Assembly (NCBI RefSeq): GCF_020524285.1
Contig: NZ_JAIVKX010000020.1
Coordinates: forward strand, 1 to 64,000
Length of the DNA: 64,000 bases
Source of the DNA: Alloyangia pacifica
GTDB lineage: Bacteria; Pseudomonadota; Alphaproteobacteria; Rhodobacterales; Rhodobacteraceae
Direction: 5' to 3'
In this document: piece by piece, positions 47,565 to 56,464 of the stretch
How positions within the stretch are numbered: the first letter of the stretch is position 1
How the letters are laid out: each line of letters starts with the position of its first letter
The notes under the pieces: generated by a model
Told to the model about the DNA's origin: nothing
Seen by the model: the letters and a program-made list of their open reading frames with translations, nothing else
Databases searched by the model: none
Program-made: the position numbers and the translations under genes

Positions 47565-48092
47565 TCAGTCCTCCTGTCCGGGCAGCCAGCGGCGTGCCTC
47601 TGCTTCGGGGTAGTAGTGCATCGGGGCGGGCAGCTGCTCCATCTCGATCAGCAGCCCCCAGGGCGCGCGGCCAAAGACGCCGCGGTTGCCCGCGCCTTCC
47701 TCGGGCCCGCCCAGCTCGTAGGGATCCGACAGCAGCGCGCCCCCGGCCTCGGCAAAGGCCGCGGCGGCGGCATAGACATCGGTCACGTTCACGCTGAAGT
47801 GGCTGATGCCGTAGTCGGCGATATTGGTTGCCGGCGTCCCGGCGGGGCGGTCGATCTCGAAGACCTCGATGTTCGGCCCGTGTTTCATGCGCAGCACGCT
47901 GACCTTCTTCATCGCGGTGCCGGCGCGCAGACCGTTCATCGGCCCCACGTCCTCGGCCGGCATCGGCCCGCCGTTGCTCGCGGTCTGCGAGAACATGGGC
48001 TCGGCGCCGAAGGCGCTCTTGAGGAAGCTCACCGCCGCGTCGTGGTCGGGCACGGTGATGCCGATATGCTCGATACCTCGGATGGTACTCAT
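47565..48092 (-). CDS. VOC (glyoxalase/dioxygenase-fold) family protein
   Basis: A 175-residue metal-site fold with two paired beta-alpha-beta-beta-beta modules. Module 1 starts I-E-H-I-G-I-T-V-P-D near 7, with a potential metal His. Module 2 has Y-G-I-S-H-F-S-V-N-V near 93, and a Glu is in G-L-L-I-E-M near 146. The reaction cannot be told from sequence; isomerase, lyase or dioxygenase are possible. The start overlaps the end of the upstream PRISE-type SDR gene (ATGA). Confidence 0.82.
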   Translation of the reverse strand: MSTIRGIEHIGITVPDHDAAVSFLKSAFGAEPMFSQTASNGGPMPAEDVGPMNGLRAGTAMKKVSVLRMKHGPNIEVFEIDRPAGTPATNIADYGISHFSVNVTDVYAAAAAFAEAGGALLSDPYELGGPEEGAGNRGVFGRAPWGLLIEMEQLPAPMHYYPEAEARRWLPGQED

Positions 48093-49144
48093 GGAATGAC
48101 TTTCCTTTCGCGGAATTCGTCGATGAGACGCAGGAACATCTGCTCGCTGTCCACCACCGGCGCGAAGCCGGCCTGCCGGATGCGGGTGGTCGAGGAGATC
48201 ACGTCCCAATCGCAGTTGAAGATGAAGTCGCCGAAGCCCCAGGCCGCGACCTTCTCGAAGGGAACGTCGACAAGCCCATGTCGTTCCTTGATTTTTTCCC
48301 AGATCGGCGCCTTGTCGGCCATCATCTCCGAAAGATTGATCCGCATCGGCTCGGCGGGGTCCATGTCCAGATGCGCCGCGATGCGCTTCCACAGGTGGCT
48401 CCAGCGGAAGATGTCGCCATTGGTGAGGTTGTAGGCAGTGCCGCCCTCCGCCTCGGTCCCGGCCCAGGCCGAGCCACGCGCAAGCTGCGCCGCGTCGGTG
48501 ACCTGCGCCAGCTTGCCGTAGCAGGTGGCGCTGCCCGGAAAGCGCAGCGGCAGTCCCAGCTCCTTGCAGATGGCGGCATAGACAGCGATCACCATGGCAA
48601 GGTTCATCGGGTTGCCGATGGCAAAACCGCAGACCACGTCGGGGCGCAGCACGACGCTGTCCCAGCCCGCGGCGGCCGCGCGCGCGGTCAGCCAGTCCTC
48701 CTGGTCGTAGTAGAACATCGGCGGCATGACGCGCGGGTCGTCCTCGTGCGCCGGTGTCGGGAAGGCACCGAGATGGGCGCCGTAGTATTTCGCGCCCTCG
48801 TAGAGCACCACGCGCTGTAGTTCCCGCGAGGCCGCCTCGGCCTCGGTCACGCAGTTGCGCAGCATCGCGAGGTTGGCCGAGACCTGCTCGGCCGGATCGT
48901 CGAGTTCCTGGTAGGCGGCATAGAAGACATGGCTGAAGGGGCCAGCCTCGGCGAGCGCGGCCTTTGTCGCCGCTTCGTCGAGCAGGTCGACCGATAGATA
49001 GCGCGCCGAGGTCTCGAAATCCGGCGTGCGGCGCGAGATCGCGGTGACCTGCCAGCCAAGCTCGTCGGCAAGGTGGCTGACCACGTTGCGGCCGATCACG
49101 CCGAGCCCGCCGGCAACCAGCGCATGGGGTTTGGGAAGGGACAT
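48089..49144 (-). CDS. PRISE-type SDR (progesterone 5-beta-reductase/iridoid-synthase-like)
   Basis: An extended SDR of 351 residues with the N-terminal cofactor motif A-G-G-L-G-V-I-G-R near 10. It has the PRISE catalytic motif in the form M-F-Y-Y-D-Q-E-D near 150 (family N-F-Y-Y-x-x-E-D), in place of the normal YxxxK. PRISE enzymes reduce activated C=C bonds with NADPH; bacterial relatives are little studied. ATG 49144 has GGAGACCCA upstream. It is first of the four-gene set and divergent from the LysR gene at 49251. Confidence 0.8.
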   Translation of the reverse strand: MSLPKPHALVAGGLGVIGRNVVSHLADELGWQVTAISRRTPDFETSARYLSVDLLDEAATKAALAEAGPFSHVFYAAYQELDDPAEQVSANLAMLRNCVTEAEAASRELQRVVLYEGAKYYGAHLGAFPTPAHEDDPRVMPPMFYYDQEDWLTARAAAAGWDSVVLRPDVVCGFAIGNPMNLAMVIAVYAAICKELGLPLRFPGSATCYGKLAQVTDAAQLARGSAWAGTEAEGGTAYNLTNGDIFRWSHLWKRIAAHLDMDPAEPMRINLSEMMADKAPIWEKIKERHGLVDVPFEKVAAWGFGDFIFNCDWDVISSTTRIRQAGFAPVVDSEQMFLRLIDEFRERKVIP

Positions 49145-49250
49145 TGGGTCTCCGATCCGAGTGGGGTCTGTCGTTGCCACGAAGAAGTAACTTTTGATCT
49201 GAGGATGGAATGGCTAGAAATTTGCAGAGACTATTCGATTGGATCGAACA

Positions 49251-50135
49251 ATGGACGCCTTCCGCAGTATGCGGCTCTTCGTGGCCATCGCCGAGAGCGG
49301 CAACCTCTCGTCGGTGGCACGGGACTGGGGGATTGCCCCCTCGACCGTCACCTACGGGCTGAAGAGCCTCGAAGACAGCCTCGGGGCACAGCTTGTCGTG
49401 CGCACCACCCGGCAGCTCTCGCTGACGCAGGAGGGCCAGCGCTTTCTCGAGCGCAGCCGCCGCATCCTGGCCGACGTGGACGAGGTGATGACCGGCTTTT
49501 CCGAGCAGGGCGCGCTTGCCGGCAATATCCGCATGACCACGACCAACGACCTCGGCCGCCAGCGCATCGCGCCGCTGGTCGATGACTTCATGCGGCGGCA
49601 TCCCGGTCTGACCATCGAGCTGTTTCTCAGCGATACCGTGGTGGACCTGGTCGAGGGCGGCTTCGACCTGGGGATCCGCACGGGCCCGCTGCGGGATTCC
49701 GACCTGAAGGCCCGGCTTCTGCTGCGCGGTCAGAAGAGCATCTGCGCCTCGCCCGGCTACTGGCAGCGCCACGGCAAGCCGTCTCACCCGCGGGACTTAA
49801 GTGCGCACAATTGCCTGCTGCTCGGCGCGCCGGGCGAGCGGCACGCCTTCTGGAGCTTTCGCGGAGATGGCGAGCGCTTCCGCATCCGGGTGGGCGGCAC
49901 GCGGCAGGTGAACGACGGCGAGGCGCTGCGGCAATGGGCGATCGCCGGAGCCGGCGTGGTACAGAAGTCGAGCTTCGACATCGCCGAGGATCTGCACGCC
50001 GGACGGCTGGAGACGGCGCTGGAAAGCTTCACCGCCGATCCGACCAACCTCTACGCCGTCACCCCGCCGCGCCAGTACGAGTCGCGGCGGGTGCGGGCCT
50101 TCGTCGATCACCTCGCCGCCGGGATGGGCGGCTGA
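49251..50135 (+). CDS. LysR-family transcriptional regulator
   Basis: A 294-residue LTTR: HTH at about 1-60 (M-R-L-F-V-A-I-A-E-S-G-N-L-S-S-V-A-R and A-P-S-T-V-T-Y-G-L-K-S-L-E) and a co-inducer domain from about 88 (G-N-I-R-M-T-T). ATG 49251 is taken; an in-frame TTG at 49239 is four codons earlier. It is divergent from the PRISE-SDR/VOC/SDR/aldo-keto reductase set with a 106-bp gap, the usual arrangement for a LysR target, so it probably controls that set. Confidence 0.9.
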   Translation: MDAFRSMRLFVAIAESGNLSSVARDWGIAPSTVTYGLKSLEDSLGAQLVVRTTRQLSLTQEGQRFLERSRRILADVDEVMTGFSEQGALAGNIRMTTTNDLGRQRIAPLVDDFMRRHPGLTIELFLSDTVVDLVEGGFDLGIRTGPLRDSDLKARLLLRGQKSICASPGYWQRHGKPSHPRDLSAHNCLLLGAPGERHAFWSFRGDGERFRIRVGGTRQVNDGEALRQWAIAGAGVVQKSSFDIAEDLHAGRLETALESFTADPTNLYAVTPPRQYESRRVRAFVDHLAAGMGG

Positions 50136-50144
50136 GGCGCGGGA

Positions 50145-51173
50145 TCAGCAGTTCTCGCCGATCAGCACCTGGAAGGGCATGATCTTCTGCACGTGCGCGC
50201 CGCGCTCGCCGCTGTCCAGCACACGAACCAGCGTCTGCACCACCTCCCGCGCGACCTCGGTCGCCGGGTGCGCGAGGATCATGTCGATGCCGCCGTCCGT
50301 CAGCATCGCGCGGGTATGCTCGGTCAGCTCGGTGCCGATCAGCAGCGGGCGCTTGCCGCCCTGCCCCAGAGCCTGCGCCGCGCCTTCGAGGCCGCCTCCG
50401 AGGACCAGAATTGCCGCGACATCGGGATGCGTCTGCACCAGCTGGGTCACCACCTCGCGCGCGCGCGCATCGCTCTCTTCGGTGGGCGCGGCCTCGACGA
50501 TGCCGAAACCGTCCTGCGCACTCTCGGCGATGAACGAGCGGAAGCTCGCGGCGAGCGATTGCTGGCAGAGGTAGCGCGGGTTGCCGGGGACGAGGCCGAT
50601 CTTGCCACCCTGCGGGCAGAGCCGGGTGACGAACCATCCCGCCGAGCGGCCGAGTTGCCAGTCGTTCGAGCCGACGAAGCCCCGGCGCTGCGGCGAGGAG
50701 ATGTCCGACAGCATGGTGACCACCGGGATGCCGCGCTCGGCCAGCTCGTCGACCGCGCGGTTGATCCGGGGATGATCGATGCAGACCGCCGCGATGGCAT
50801 CGCATTTCTCGCCGAGCGCCAGCAGCGCCTCGGCCGTGCGCGCCGGGTCGAGATCGGTCACATGAGAGAAGATTGCCTTGCCGTCGACGCTGGTCTGCGC
50901 CGCGACCTCGCGCGCGATGCGCCGGCCCATCACGTCGTAGAAGTGGCGCGCGCTGTCGTTGAGCAGGAAGCCGAAGGTCTTTGCCGGGCCGGGCACCTCG
51001 CGACGGCTGCGGATCGACCCGACCGCGTGAAACCCGATGCGTTCCGCCGTCGCGAGCACGTGGTTCACCGTGGCGGGTTTCACCCGGCTGCGGCCGCTGA
51101 GAATGCGGTCGATGGTGGAGACGCTGACTCGGGCCTCGCGGGCAAGTTCGGCGATGGTGATACGTGCTGGCAA
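50145..51173 (-). CDS. LacI-family transcriptional regulator of cassette 2
   Basis: Paralogue of the regulator at 13770-14801: HTH I-A-E-L-A-R-E-A-R-V-S-V-S-T-I-D-R-I-L at about 7-25 and an effector domain starting K-T-F-G-F-L-L-N. No ATG lies close to the HTH. A TTG at 51173 has AAAGG eight bases upstream and yields 342 residues, almost the same as the paralogue (343), so I choose it over the ATG at 51299, which would add 42 unrelated-looking residues. Divergent from cassette 2, it probably controls that operon and itself. Confidence 0.83.
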   Translation of the reverse strand: MPARITIAELAREARVSVSTIDRILSGRSRVKPATVNHVLATAERIGFHAVGSIRSRREVPGPAKTFGFLLNDSARHFYDVMGRRIAREVAAQTSVDGKAIFSHVTDLDPARTAEALLALGEKCDAIAAVCIDHPRINRAVDELAERGIPVVTMLSDISSPQRRGFVGSNDWQLGRSAGWFVTRLCPQGGKIGLVPGNPRYLCQQSLAASFRSFIAESAQDGFGIVEAAPTEESDARAREVVTQLVQTHPDVAAILVLGGGLEGAAQALGQGGKRPLLIGTELTEHTRAMLTDGGIDMILAHPATEVAREVVQTLVRVLDSGERGAHVQKIMPFQVLIGENC

Positions 51174-51641
51174 GGTCGGGCCTTTCGCTGGCTGTTCGCG
51201 CGGCTCCTCCCTGATGGGTCGTTCTAGCAGGTGATGACGCGAAGGCAACGCGCATTTCGCGACACTCCTCCCCTCAAAATGAAAGATTTGAGGCATCACC
51301 TCATTTCATGCGGAGGGAAAACCATGCCGGGAATGAATCTTAACCGCCTCGCGCCTTGCCCGCCCTGCCGCGACGACATACCGCAGTATACAGCGCCAGC
51401 CTCCGCCAGACGCCACCACTCACGATTCTAGGCGCGCTGGACCCGAACATACGACCGTCCCGCGCCCCGGCATCCGGCGCGAGACGGCCTCCCGCCCCGA
51501 TGCCACGGCCACCGCGGTGACCGTTTTGCCAGATTGAGACGTCGACGCCCCTGCCTGTTCAAGGGCGATCCCGCCGGCCGCGCCGGACGGGACCGCTTCG
51601 TGCCGGCCTCGGGTGGCGCCGGCGCAGACCAGAGGTATCCG
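51174..51641. other. Divergent promoter region of cassette 2
   Basis: A 468-bp gap between the LacI gene and subunit 3. It contains the inverted repeat at 51279-51309 and a TCAAAATGAA element (51275-51284) also seen before cassette 1. No supported gene. Confidence 0.55.
51279..51309. promoter_or_regulatory. Interrupted inverted repeat upstream of cassette 2
   Basis: ATGAAA-(4 nt)-TGAGG on one side pairs with CCTCATTTCAT on the other, around CATCA. It lies 106 bp upstream of the LacI TTG start. It is a candidate operator for that regulator; the interruption makes it imperfect. Confidence 0.35.
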
Positions 51642-52373
51642 ATGAACCGAAGAGAAGCCCTGTTCTCCCTTGGCTCGATGGCCGCCGCGGGGGGGCTCGC
51701 CTCCCGTGCTGGCGCCGCCGAGCTGAAAGGGTTCCCCAAGCAGACCGCCATGTCCGCCGACCACCTGCCCACCCCCGCGCGCAGCGGTGGCGGCTTCCAG
51801 GTGCTCAAGAGCGAGACCGACCAGAAGACGGTCAAGGCCGTCTTCGACCGGCTGATCCCGGCGGATGATTTCGGTCCCTCCGCCTCCGAGGCCGGCTGCC
51901 TCGAGTTCCTCGACGACCAGCTCTCGGGCGACTACGGCGCGGGCAAGGCGCTCTATCTCGAAGCCCCGCTGAGCCCCGAGAACGAGGAAGAGATCATGGG
52001 CGCGCCGCAGTTCCTCTCGACCCCGCGCGAGCGCTACGAGACCGGCCTCAAGGCGCTCGAAGCCTATGCGCAGGACACCGACGGCGCGGCCTTCCACGCG
52101 CTCTCGCCCGACCGGATCGACGAGATCCTCACCGGGCTGGAAGCCGGCGAGATCGACCTTGGCGAGGGCGTCAACGGTCAGGCCTTCTTCGAGCTGATGC
52201 TGCAGAACGCGCGCGAGGGGTACCTTGCCGACCCGCTCTACGGCGGCAACCGCGACATGGCGGGCTGGAAGATGATCGGCTTCCCCGGCGCCCGCTACGA
52301 CTACCGGCCCTACGTGGATCGGCGCAACGAGGACCTGGGCCTGACGCCCGTCAGCCTCATCCCGAACGACTAA
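51642..52373 (+). CDS. Gluconate 2-dehydrogenase subunit 3 family protein (cassette 2)
   Basis: A 243-residue paralogue of the protein at 9793-10521, sharing the twin-arginine-type start N-R-R-E-A-L-F-S-L-G, the F-D-R-L-I-P-A-D-D core and the C-terminal G-N-R-D-M-A-G-W-K block. The middle and the mature N-terminus differ, so the copies are diverged, not recent. The ATG has AGAGG upstream (spacing 6); a 36-codon upstream extension is low-complexity and was rejected. Likely escorts the GMC subunit through Tat. Confidence 0.9.
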   Translation: MNRREALFSLGSMAAAGGLASRAGAAELKGFPKQTAMSADHLPTPARSGGGFQVLKSETDQKTVKAVFDRLIPADDFGPSASEAGCLEFLDDQLSGDYGAGKALYLEAPLSPENEEEIMGAPQFLSTPRERYETGLKALEAYAQDTDGAAFHALSPDRIDEILTGLEAGEIDLGEGVNGQAFFELMLQNAREGYLADPLYGGNRDMAGWKMIGFPGARYDYRPYVDRRNEDLGLTPVSLIPND

Positions 52374-52391
52374 GGCCAAGGAGACACCAAA

Positions 52392-54176
52392 ATGGCAAAT
52401 GAACGTCCCAAGGCCGACGTGGTGATCGTCGGTCTCGGCTGGGCCGGATCGGTCATGGCCGAAGAGCTGACCCGCGCGGGCCTCAACGTGGTCGCCATCG
52501 AACGCGGCGCATGGCGCGACACCTCGACCGACTTCCCCCCCGCCGTCGACCCCGACGAGCTGCGCTGGCACACCCGCCGCGAGCTGCTGCAGCCGATGAG
52601 CGTGGAGACCACCACCTTCCGCAACAAGACCGGCCAGCAGGCGGCCCCGGTGCGCAACTGGAACGCCTTCCAGTTCGGCTGGAACGTCGGCGGCGCCGGC
52701 ACCCACTGGGCCGGCATGTCCTGGCGTTTCCTGCCCTGGGATTTCCAGGTCGCGACCCAGACCGCCGAGCGCTACGGCCAGGAACGCCTCGACAGCCTGA
52801 TGGCCGAGGGCCTGCAACTGCAGGACTGGGGCGTCACCTATGACGAGATGGCGCCGTATTACGACCGCTTCGAGCGCATCGCCGGCACCTCGGGCAAGGC
52901 GGGCAACCTCAATGGTCAGAAGATCAAGGGCGGCAACGTCTTTGAAGGCCCGCGCGACCGCGAGTACCCGACGCCGCAGCTCAAGGACACCAATTGGATG
53001 TCCATGTACCGCGACACCACCGAGGGCATGGGCTACAACCCGTTCACCATCCCGGCGGGCAACATCAGCCAAGCCTACGTGAACCCGCTCGGCGTCACCA
53101 TGGGGCCGTGCACCTACTGCGGCTTCTGCGACTTCCACGGCTGCGGCAACTTCTCCAAGTCGAGCCCGCAGGCCTGCATCCTGCCGGCGCTGATGCGCCG
53201 CTCGAACTTCACCGTGCTGACCGAGACCGAGGTGCTGCACGCGGTGAAGCACGAGGACGGCAAGACGGTGAAGGGCGTGAAGTTCGTCACCCGCGACGGC
53301 GAGGAAGGCTTCCAGCCCGCCGACGTGGTCTGCATCACCGCCTATCAGATGGACAACGTCCGCCTGATGCTGCTCTCGGGCATCGGCGAGCAGTACGACC
53401 CCGCGACACAGCAGGGCACCATCGGCCGCAACTACAGCTACCAGACCTGTTCGTCGGTCACCGGCTTCTTCTCGGGGGCCAAGATGAACCCGTTCATCGG
53501 CGGCGGCGCGCTCGGCGTGCAGATCGACGATTTCAACGGCGACAACTTCGACCACAGCGAGCTCGACTTCATCGGCGGCGCCGGGATCATGGGCTATTCG
53601 ACCAACGGCCGTCCGATCGCCAACATGAACGGCATCCGCCCGGGTAACAAGCGCTGGGGCTCGGAGTGGAAGGAAGCCTATGCGCGCGACTACCAGGAGG
53701 TGGCCAACATCTTCTGCCAGGGCACCTCGATGCCAACGCGGGATGCCTACCTGTCGCTCGATCCGACCTACACGGACCGCCACGGCCAGCCGCTGCTGCG
53801 CCTGACCTTCGACTGGAACCGCAACGACACCTCGATGATCGACTACACCACCAAGAAGGCGGTCGAGATCATGCGCGAGGCGGGCGGCGAGGACATCATG
53901 GTCGACAACCAGGCCGAAGCCTCGTGGAACCCCTACAAGCAGCACAGCTCGCACACGATCGGCGGCCTGGTGATGGGCTCGAACCCCGCCACCTCGGCGC
54001 TGAACCCGTACCTGCAGAGCTGGGACTGCCACAACGTGTTCTCGGTCGGCGCCTCGGCCTTCCCGAACAACGGCGGCTACAACCCGACGCTCACCGTGGG
54101 CGCCCTCGCGGTCCGCGCGGCCCGTGCGATCCACGAGACCTACATCAACAACCCCGGCCCGCTGGTGGAGGCATAA
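52392..54176 (+). CDS. GMC-family flavoprotein subunit of a gluconate 2-dehydrogenase-like complex (cassette 2)
   Basis: Paralogue (594 residues) of the GMC protein at 10571-12343. FAD motif V-I-V-G-L-G-W-A-G-S near 10; cysteine cluster C240-T-Y-C243-G-F-C246-x4-C251; C-terminal GMC block with N-V-F-S-V-G-A-S-A-F-P and N-P-T-L-T-V-G-A-L-A. Substrate-facing stretches differ from copy 1, for example the central I-G-G-A-G-I-M-G-Y-S segment, suggesting a different substrate. It starts 18 nt after subunit 3 with AAGGAGA upstream. Confidence 0.92.
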   Translation: MANERPKADVVIVGLGWAGSVMAEELTRAGLNVVAIERGAWRDTSTDFPPAVDPDELRWHTRRELLQPMSVETTTFRNKTGQQAAPVRNWNAFQFGWNVGGAGTHWAGMSWRFLPWDFQVATQTAERYGQERLDSLMAEGLQLQDWGVTYDEMAPYYDRFERIAGTSGKAGNLNGQKIKGGNVFEGPRDREYPTPQLKDTNWMSMYRDTTEGMGYNPFTIPAGNISQAYVNPLGVTMGPCTYCGFCDFHGCGNFSKSSPQACILPALMRRSNFTVLTETEVLHAVKHEDGKTVKGVKFVTRDGEEGFQPADVVCITAYQMDNVRLMLLSGIGEQYDPATQQGTIGRNYSYQTCSSVTGFFSGAKMNPFIGGGALGVQIDDFNGDNFDHSELDFIGGAGIMGYSTNGRPIANMNGIRPGNKRWGSEWKEAYARDYQEVANIFCQGTSMPTRDAYLSLDPTYTDRHGQPLLRLTFDWNRNDTSMIDYTTKKAVEIMREAGGEDIMVDNQAEASWNPYKQHSSHTIGGLVMGSNPATSALNPYLQSWDCHNVFSVGASAFPNNGGYNPTLTVGALAVRAARAIHETYINNPGPLVEA

Positions 54177-54179
54177 CCC

Positions 54180-55490
54180 ATGGCAAAATGGATCAAGATC
54201 GCAGGCGGCGTGGTGGTGATCGCCGCCGTCGGGGCCGGTGTCTGGGCCTGGGACTCGCTGAACACCGGGCGCTCGAAGGTGGCCGGGGACAGCGTCACGC
54301 TGGCCGAGTTCACCAGTGACGATGCCGAGGCCATCGAGCGCGGCGAATATGTCATGCGCATGGGCGACTGCGCGGCCTGCCACACCCGCGAGGCGGGCGA
54401 GTTCGCCGGCGGCTACGAGATCGCCACGCCCTTCGGCACGCTGGTCTCCTCGAACATCACCCCCGATGCCGAGACCGGCATCGGCGGGATGACCGAGAAG
54501 GACTTCTTCAACGCCCTGCGCCAGGGCATCGGCCAGCACGGCATGCTCTACCCGGCGATGCCCTACACCGCCTATGCCAAGTTCACCGACCAGGACATGC
54601 ACGACCTCTGGGCCTACATGTCGACGGTCGAACCGGTGCAGAACGACATCGACGAGAACGGCGGCATGCCCTTCCCGTTCAACATCCGTCTGGCCATGGC
54701 GGGCTGGGACATGCTGTTCTTCGACAATGAGGGCTTCGAGCCGGTCGCGTCCGAGAGCGACGCCTGGAACCGCGGCAAGTACATCGTCGACGGCGGCGGT
54801 CACTGCGCCGCCTGCCACAGCCCGCGCAACGCGCTGGGGGCCGAAGTGGCCAGCGCCTACCTGCAGGGCGGCAACATCGGCGACTGGTACGCGCCCGACC
54901 TGACCCCGAACCCGCATGTCGGCCTCGGCGGCAGCTCAGCCGAGGACATCGCCACCTACCTCAAGACCGGCACCGACGGCGTCGCCGTGGCGGCGGGCCC
55001 GATGGCGGAAGCCGTCGAGCACTCGCTGCAGTATCTGACCGACGAGGACGCGCTGGCGGTGGGCACCTATCTCACCGCCCTGCCGGCCTCGGACACCCCC
55101 GCCCCCAAGGCGGCCTCGCTCGCCGAGACCGACATGGTGCGGCTGGCGGATGTCTACGAGGTCAACTGCTCGGCCTGTCATGGGCTGGACGGTGAAGGCA
55201 TCGAGGGCATGGTCCCGGCCTTCTCGGCCAACCACGGTCTGCTTGGCGATCCGACCAACATGATCCACGCGATGCTCAAGGGCACCCGCGCGGCCCATAC
55301 CGAGGCGGCGCAGACCGCCGCGGGCATGCCGTCCTTCGCCTGGAAGATGGACGACACGCAGGTGGCCGACATCCTGACCTACGTGCGCAACAGCTTCGGC
55401 AATGGCGCCGAGGCGGTCTCGCCCGAGGCGGTGGCTGAAATGCGCGAGGCGCTGGATGCACGCGAGCCGCTGCGCGCCGCGAGCAACTGA
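54180..55490 (+). CDS. Triheme cytochrome c subunit of the dehydrogenase complex (cassette 2)
   Basis: A 436-residue paralogue of the protein at 12347-13657. It has an N-terminal hydrophobic anchor (about 5-25) and three C-x-x-C-H haem sites: C-A-A-C-H near 65, C-A-A-C-H near 209 and C-S-A-C-H near 330. It starts 3 nt after the GMC stop, exactly as in cassette 1. The transcript ends at the strong hairpin at 55518-55551. Confidence 0.93.
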   Translation: MAKWIKIAGGVVVIAAVGAGVWAWDSLNTGRSKVAGDSVTLAEFTSDDAEAIERGEYVMRMGDCAACHTREAGEFAGGYEIATPFGTLVSSNITPDAETGIGGMTEKDFFNALRQGIGQHGMLYPAMPYTAYAKFTDQDMHDLWAYMSTVEPVQNDIDENGGMPFPFNIRLAMAGWDMLFFDNEGFEPVASESDAWNRGKYIVDGGGHCAACHSPRNALGAEVASAYLQGGNIGDWYAPDLTPNPHVGLGGSSAEDIATYLKTGTDGVAVAAGPMAEAVEHSLQYLTDEDALAVGTYLTALPASDTPAPKAASLAETDMVRLADVYEVNCSACHGLDGEGIEGMVPAFSANHGLLGDPTNMIHAMLKGTRAAHTEAAQTAAGMPSFAWKMDDTQVADILTYVRNSFGNGAEAVSPEAVAEMREALDAREPLRAASN

Positions 55491-55517
55491 CCGCGCGCAA
55501 CGCATCACGCACAAAAG

Positions 55518-55551
55518 AAAAGGCCGCAGGAGATTTCTCCTGCGGCCTTTT
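55518..55551. terminator. Bidirectional intrinsic terminator between cassette 2 and iolB
   Basis: A perfect 16-bp stem (arms AAAAGGCCGCAGGAGA and TCTCCTGCGGCCTTTT) around TT. The GC stem is flanked by A-run and T-run, so both directions get a U-tail. It separates the convergent cytochrome and iolB genes. Confidence 0.9.
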
Positions 55552-55589
55552 CCTTTGCGGGCCCGCTCCGTCGGTCCGCCATCCCCCCG

Positions 55590-56384
55590 TCACATCAGGT
55601 GTTCGACCGGCGGCGCAGCCACGAAGCGCCACTTGCGCAGCGGCCCGGCCATCACGTTGAGGTAATACATCTCGAAGCCGTAGGGCGCACCGCAGGGATG
55701 GTGGCCGCGCGGCACGCAGACCACGTCGTGGTCATGCACCGCCATGGTCTCGTCGAGCATCCGGTCGTCGGTATAAACCCGCTGGATGCCGAAGCCGTCG
55801 CCGGGGTTCAGCCGGTGGTAGTAGGTCTCCTCGAGGTAGGTGATCCGCGGGAAGTCATCCTCGTCGTGCCGGTGGCTGGGATAGGACGACCAGTTGCCCG
55901 CCGGGGTGAACACCTCGGTCACCAGCAGGCTGTCGCAGTAATCCTCGTTCTCCATGGCGATATTGTTGATGTGCCGGGTATTCGCCCCCTCGCCGCGCTG
56001 CGTCAGGGTGATGCCGTCGGGGCCGATCCGCCGCGCCTCGTGGCCGCCCATGCCCGGCGCCGAGCAGACCGCGAGCGTGCAGTCGGTGGTGGCCTCGGCG
56101 CTCCAGTCGGTGCCGTTGGGCAGGTAGAGGCAATGCGGCGGGGTCTTCTCGAAGACGTTCATCCGCTCGCCCAGTTCGCCCCAGTCCTTGCCCGCGCCGG
56201 TGAGGTTGGCCTTGCCCTCGACCATCACGAGGATGACCTCGCGGTCGCCGGTGGCCTCGCAGACGCTCTCGCCCGCGCGCAGCCGGTAGAGCGAGAAGCC
56301 GACGTAGCGCCAGCCGGCGCTCTGCGGGGTGATCTCGTGCACCTTGCCGTGGGTGCCGAAGGGATGATGAAGAAGATGGCTCAT
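55590..56384 (-). CDS. iolB: 5-deoxy-glucuronate isomerase
   Basis: A 264-residue double-cupin enzyme isomerising 5-deoxy-glucuronate to 2-deoxy-5-keto-gluconate in myo-inositol breakdown. The metal-site motif S-S-Y-P-S-H-R-H-D-E-D near 167 and the following Y-L-E-E-T-Y-Y-H-R are family hallmarks; P-R-G-H-H-P near 230 supplies another His. ATG 56384 has AAAGGACG upstream. Last gene of the iol operon seen here. Confidence 0.94.
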   Translation of the reverse strand: MSHLLHHPFGTHGKVHEITPQSAGWRYVGFSLYRLRAGESVCEATGDREVILVMVEGKANLTGAGKDWGELGERMNVFEKTPPHCLYLPNGTDWSAEATTDCTLAVCSAPGMGGHEARRIGPDGITLTQRGEGANTRHINNIAMENEDYCDSLLVTEVFTPAGNWSSYPSHRHDEDDFPRITYLEETYYHRLNPGDGFGIQRVYTDDRMLDETMAVHDHDVVCVPRGHHPCGAPYGFEMYYLNVMAGPLRKWRFVAAPPVEHLM

Positions 56385-56464
56385 GAGTCTTTCGTCCTTT
56401 CCCGCTCCGGGCGGGGCATCGGCCCCGGCCCGCTCAGTTTCTCCGTCTCGCGCCGCGCCCCGTC

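Noticed and set aside
51420-54917. A matching long antisense frame over cassette 2
   Set aside because: Same GC-driven shadow effect over the paralogous genes; no domain and no ribosome binding site.
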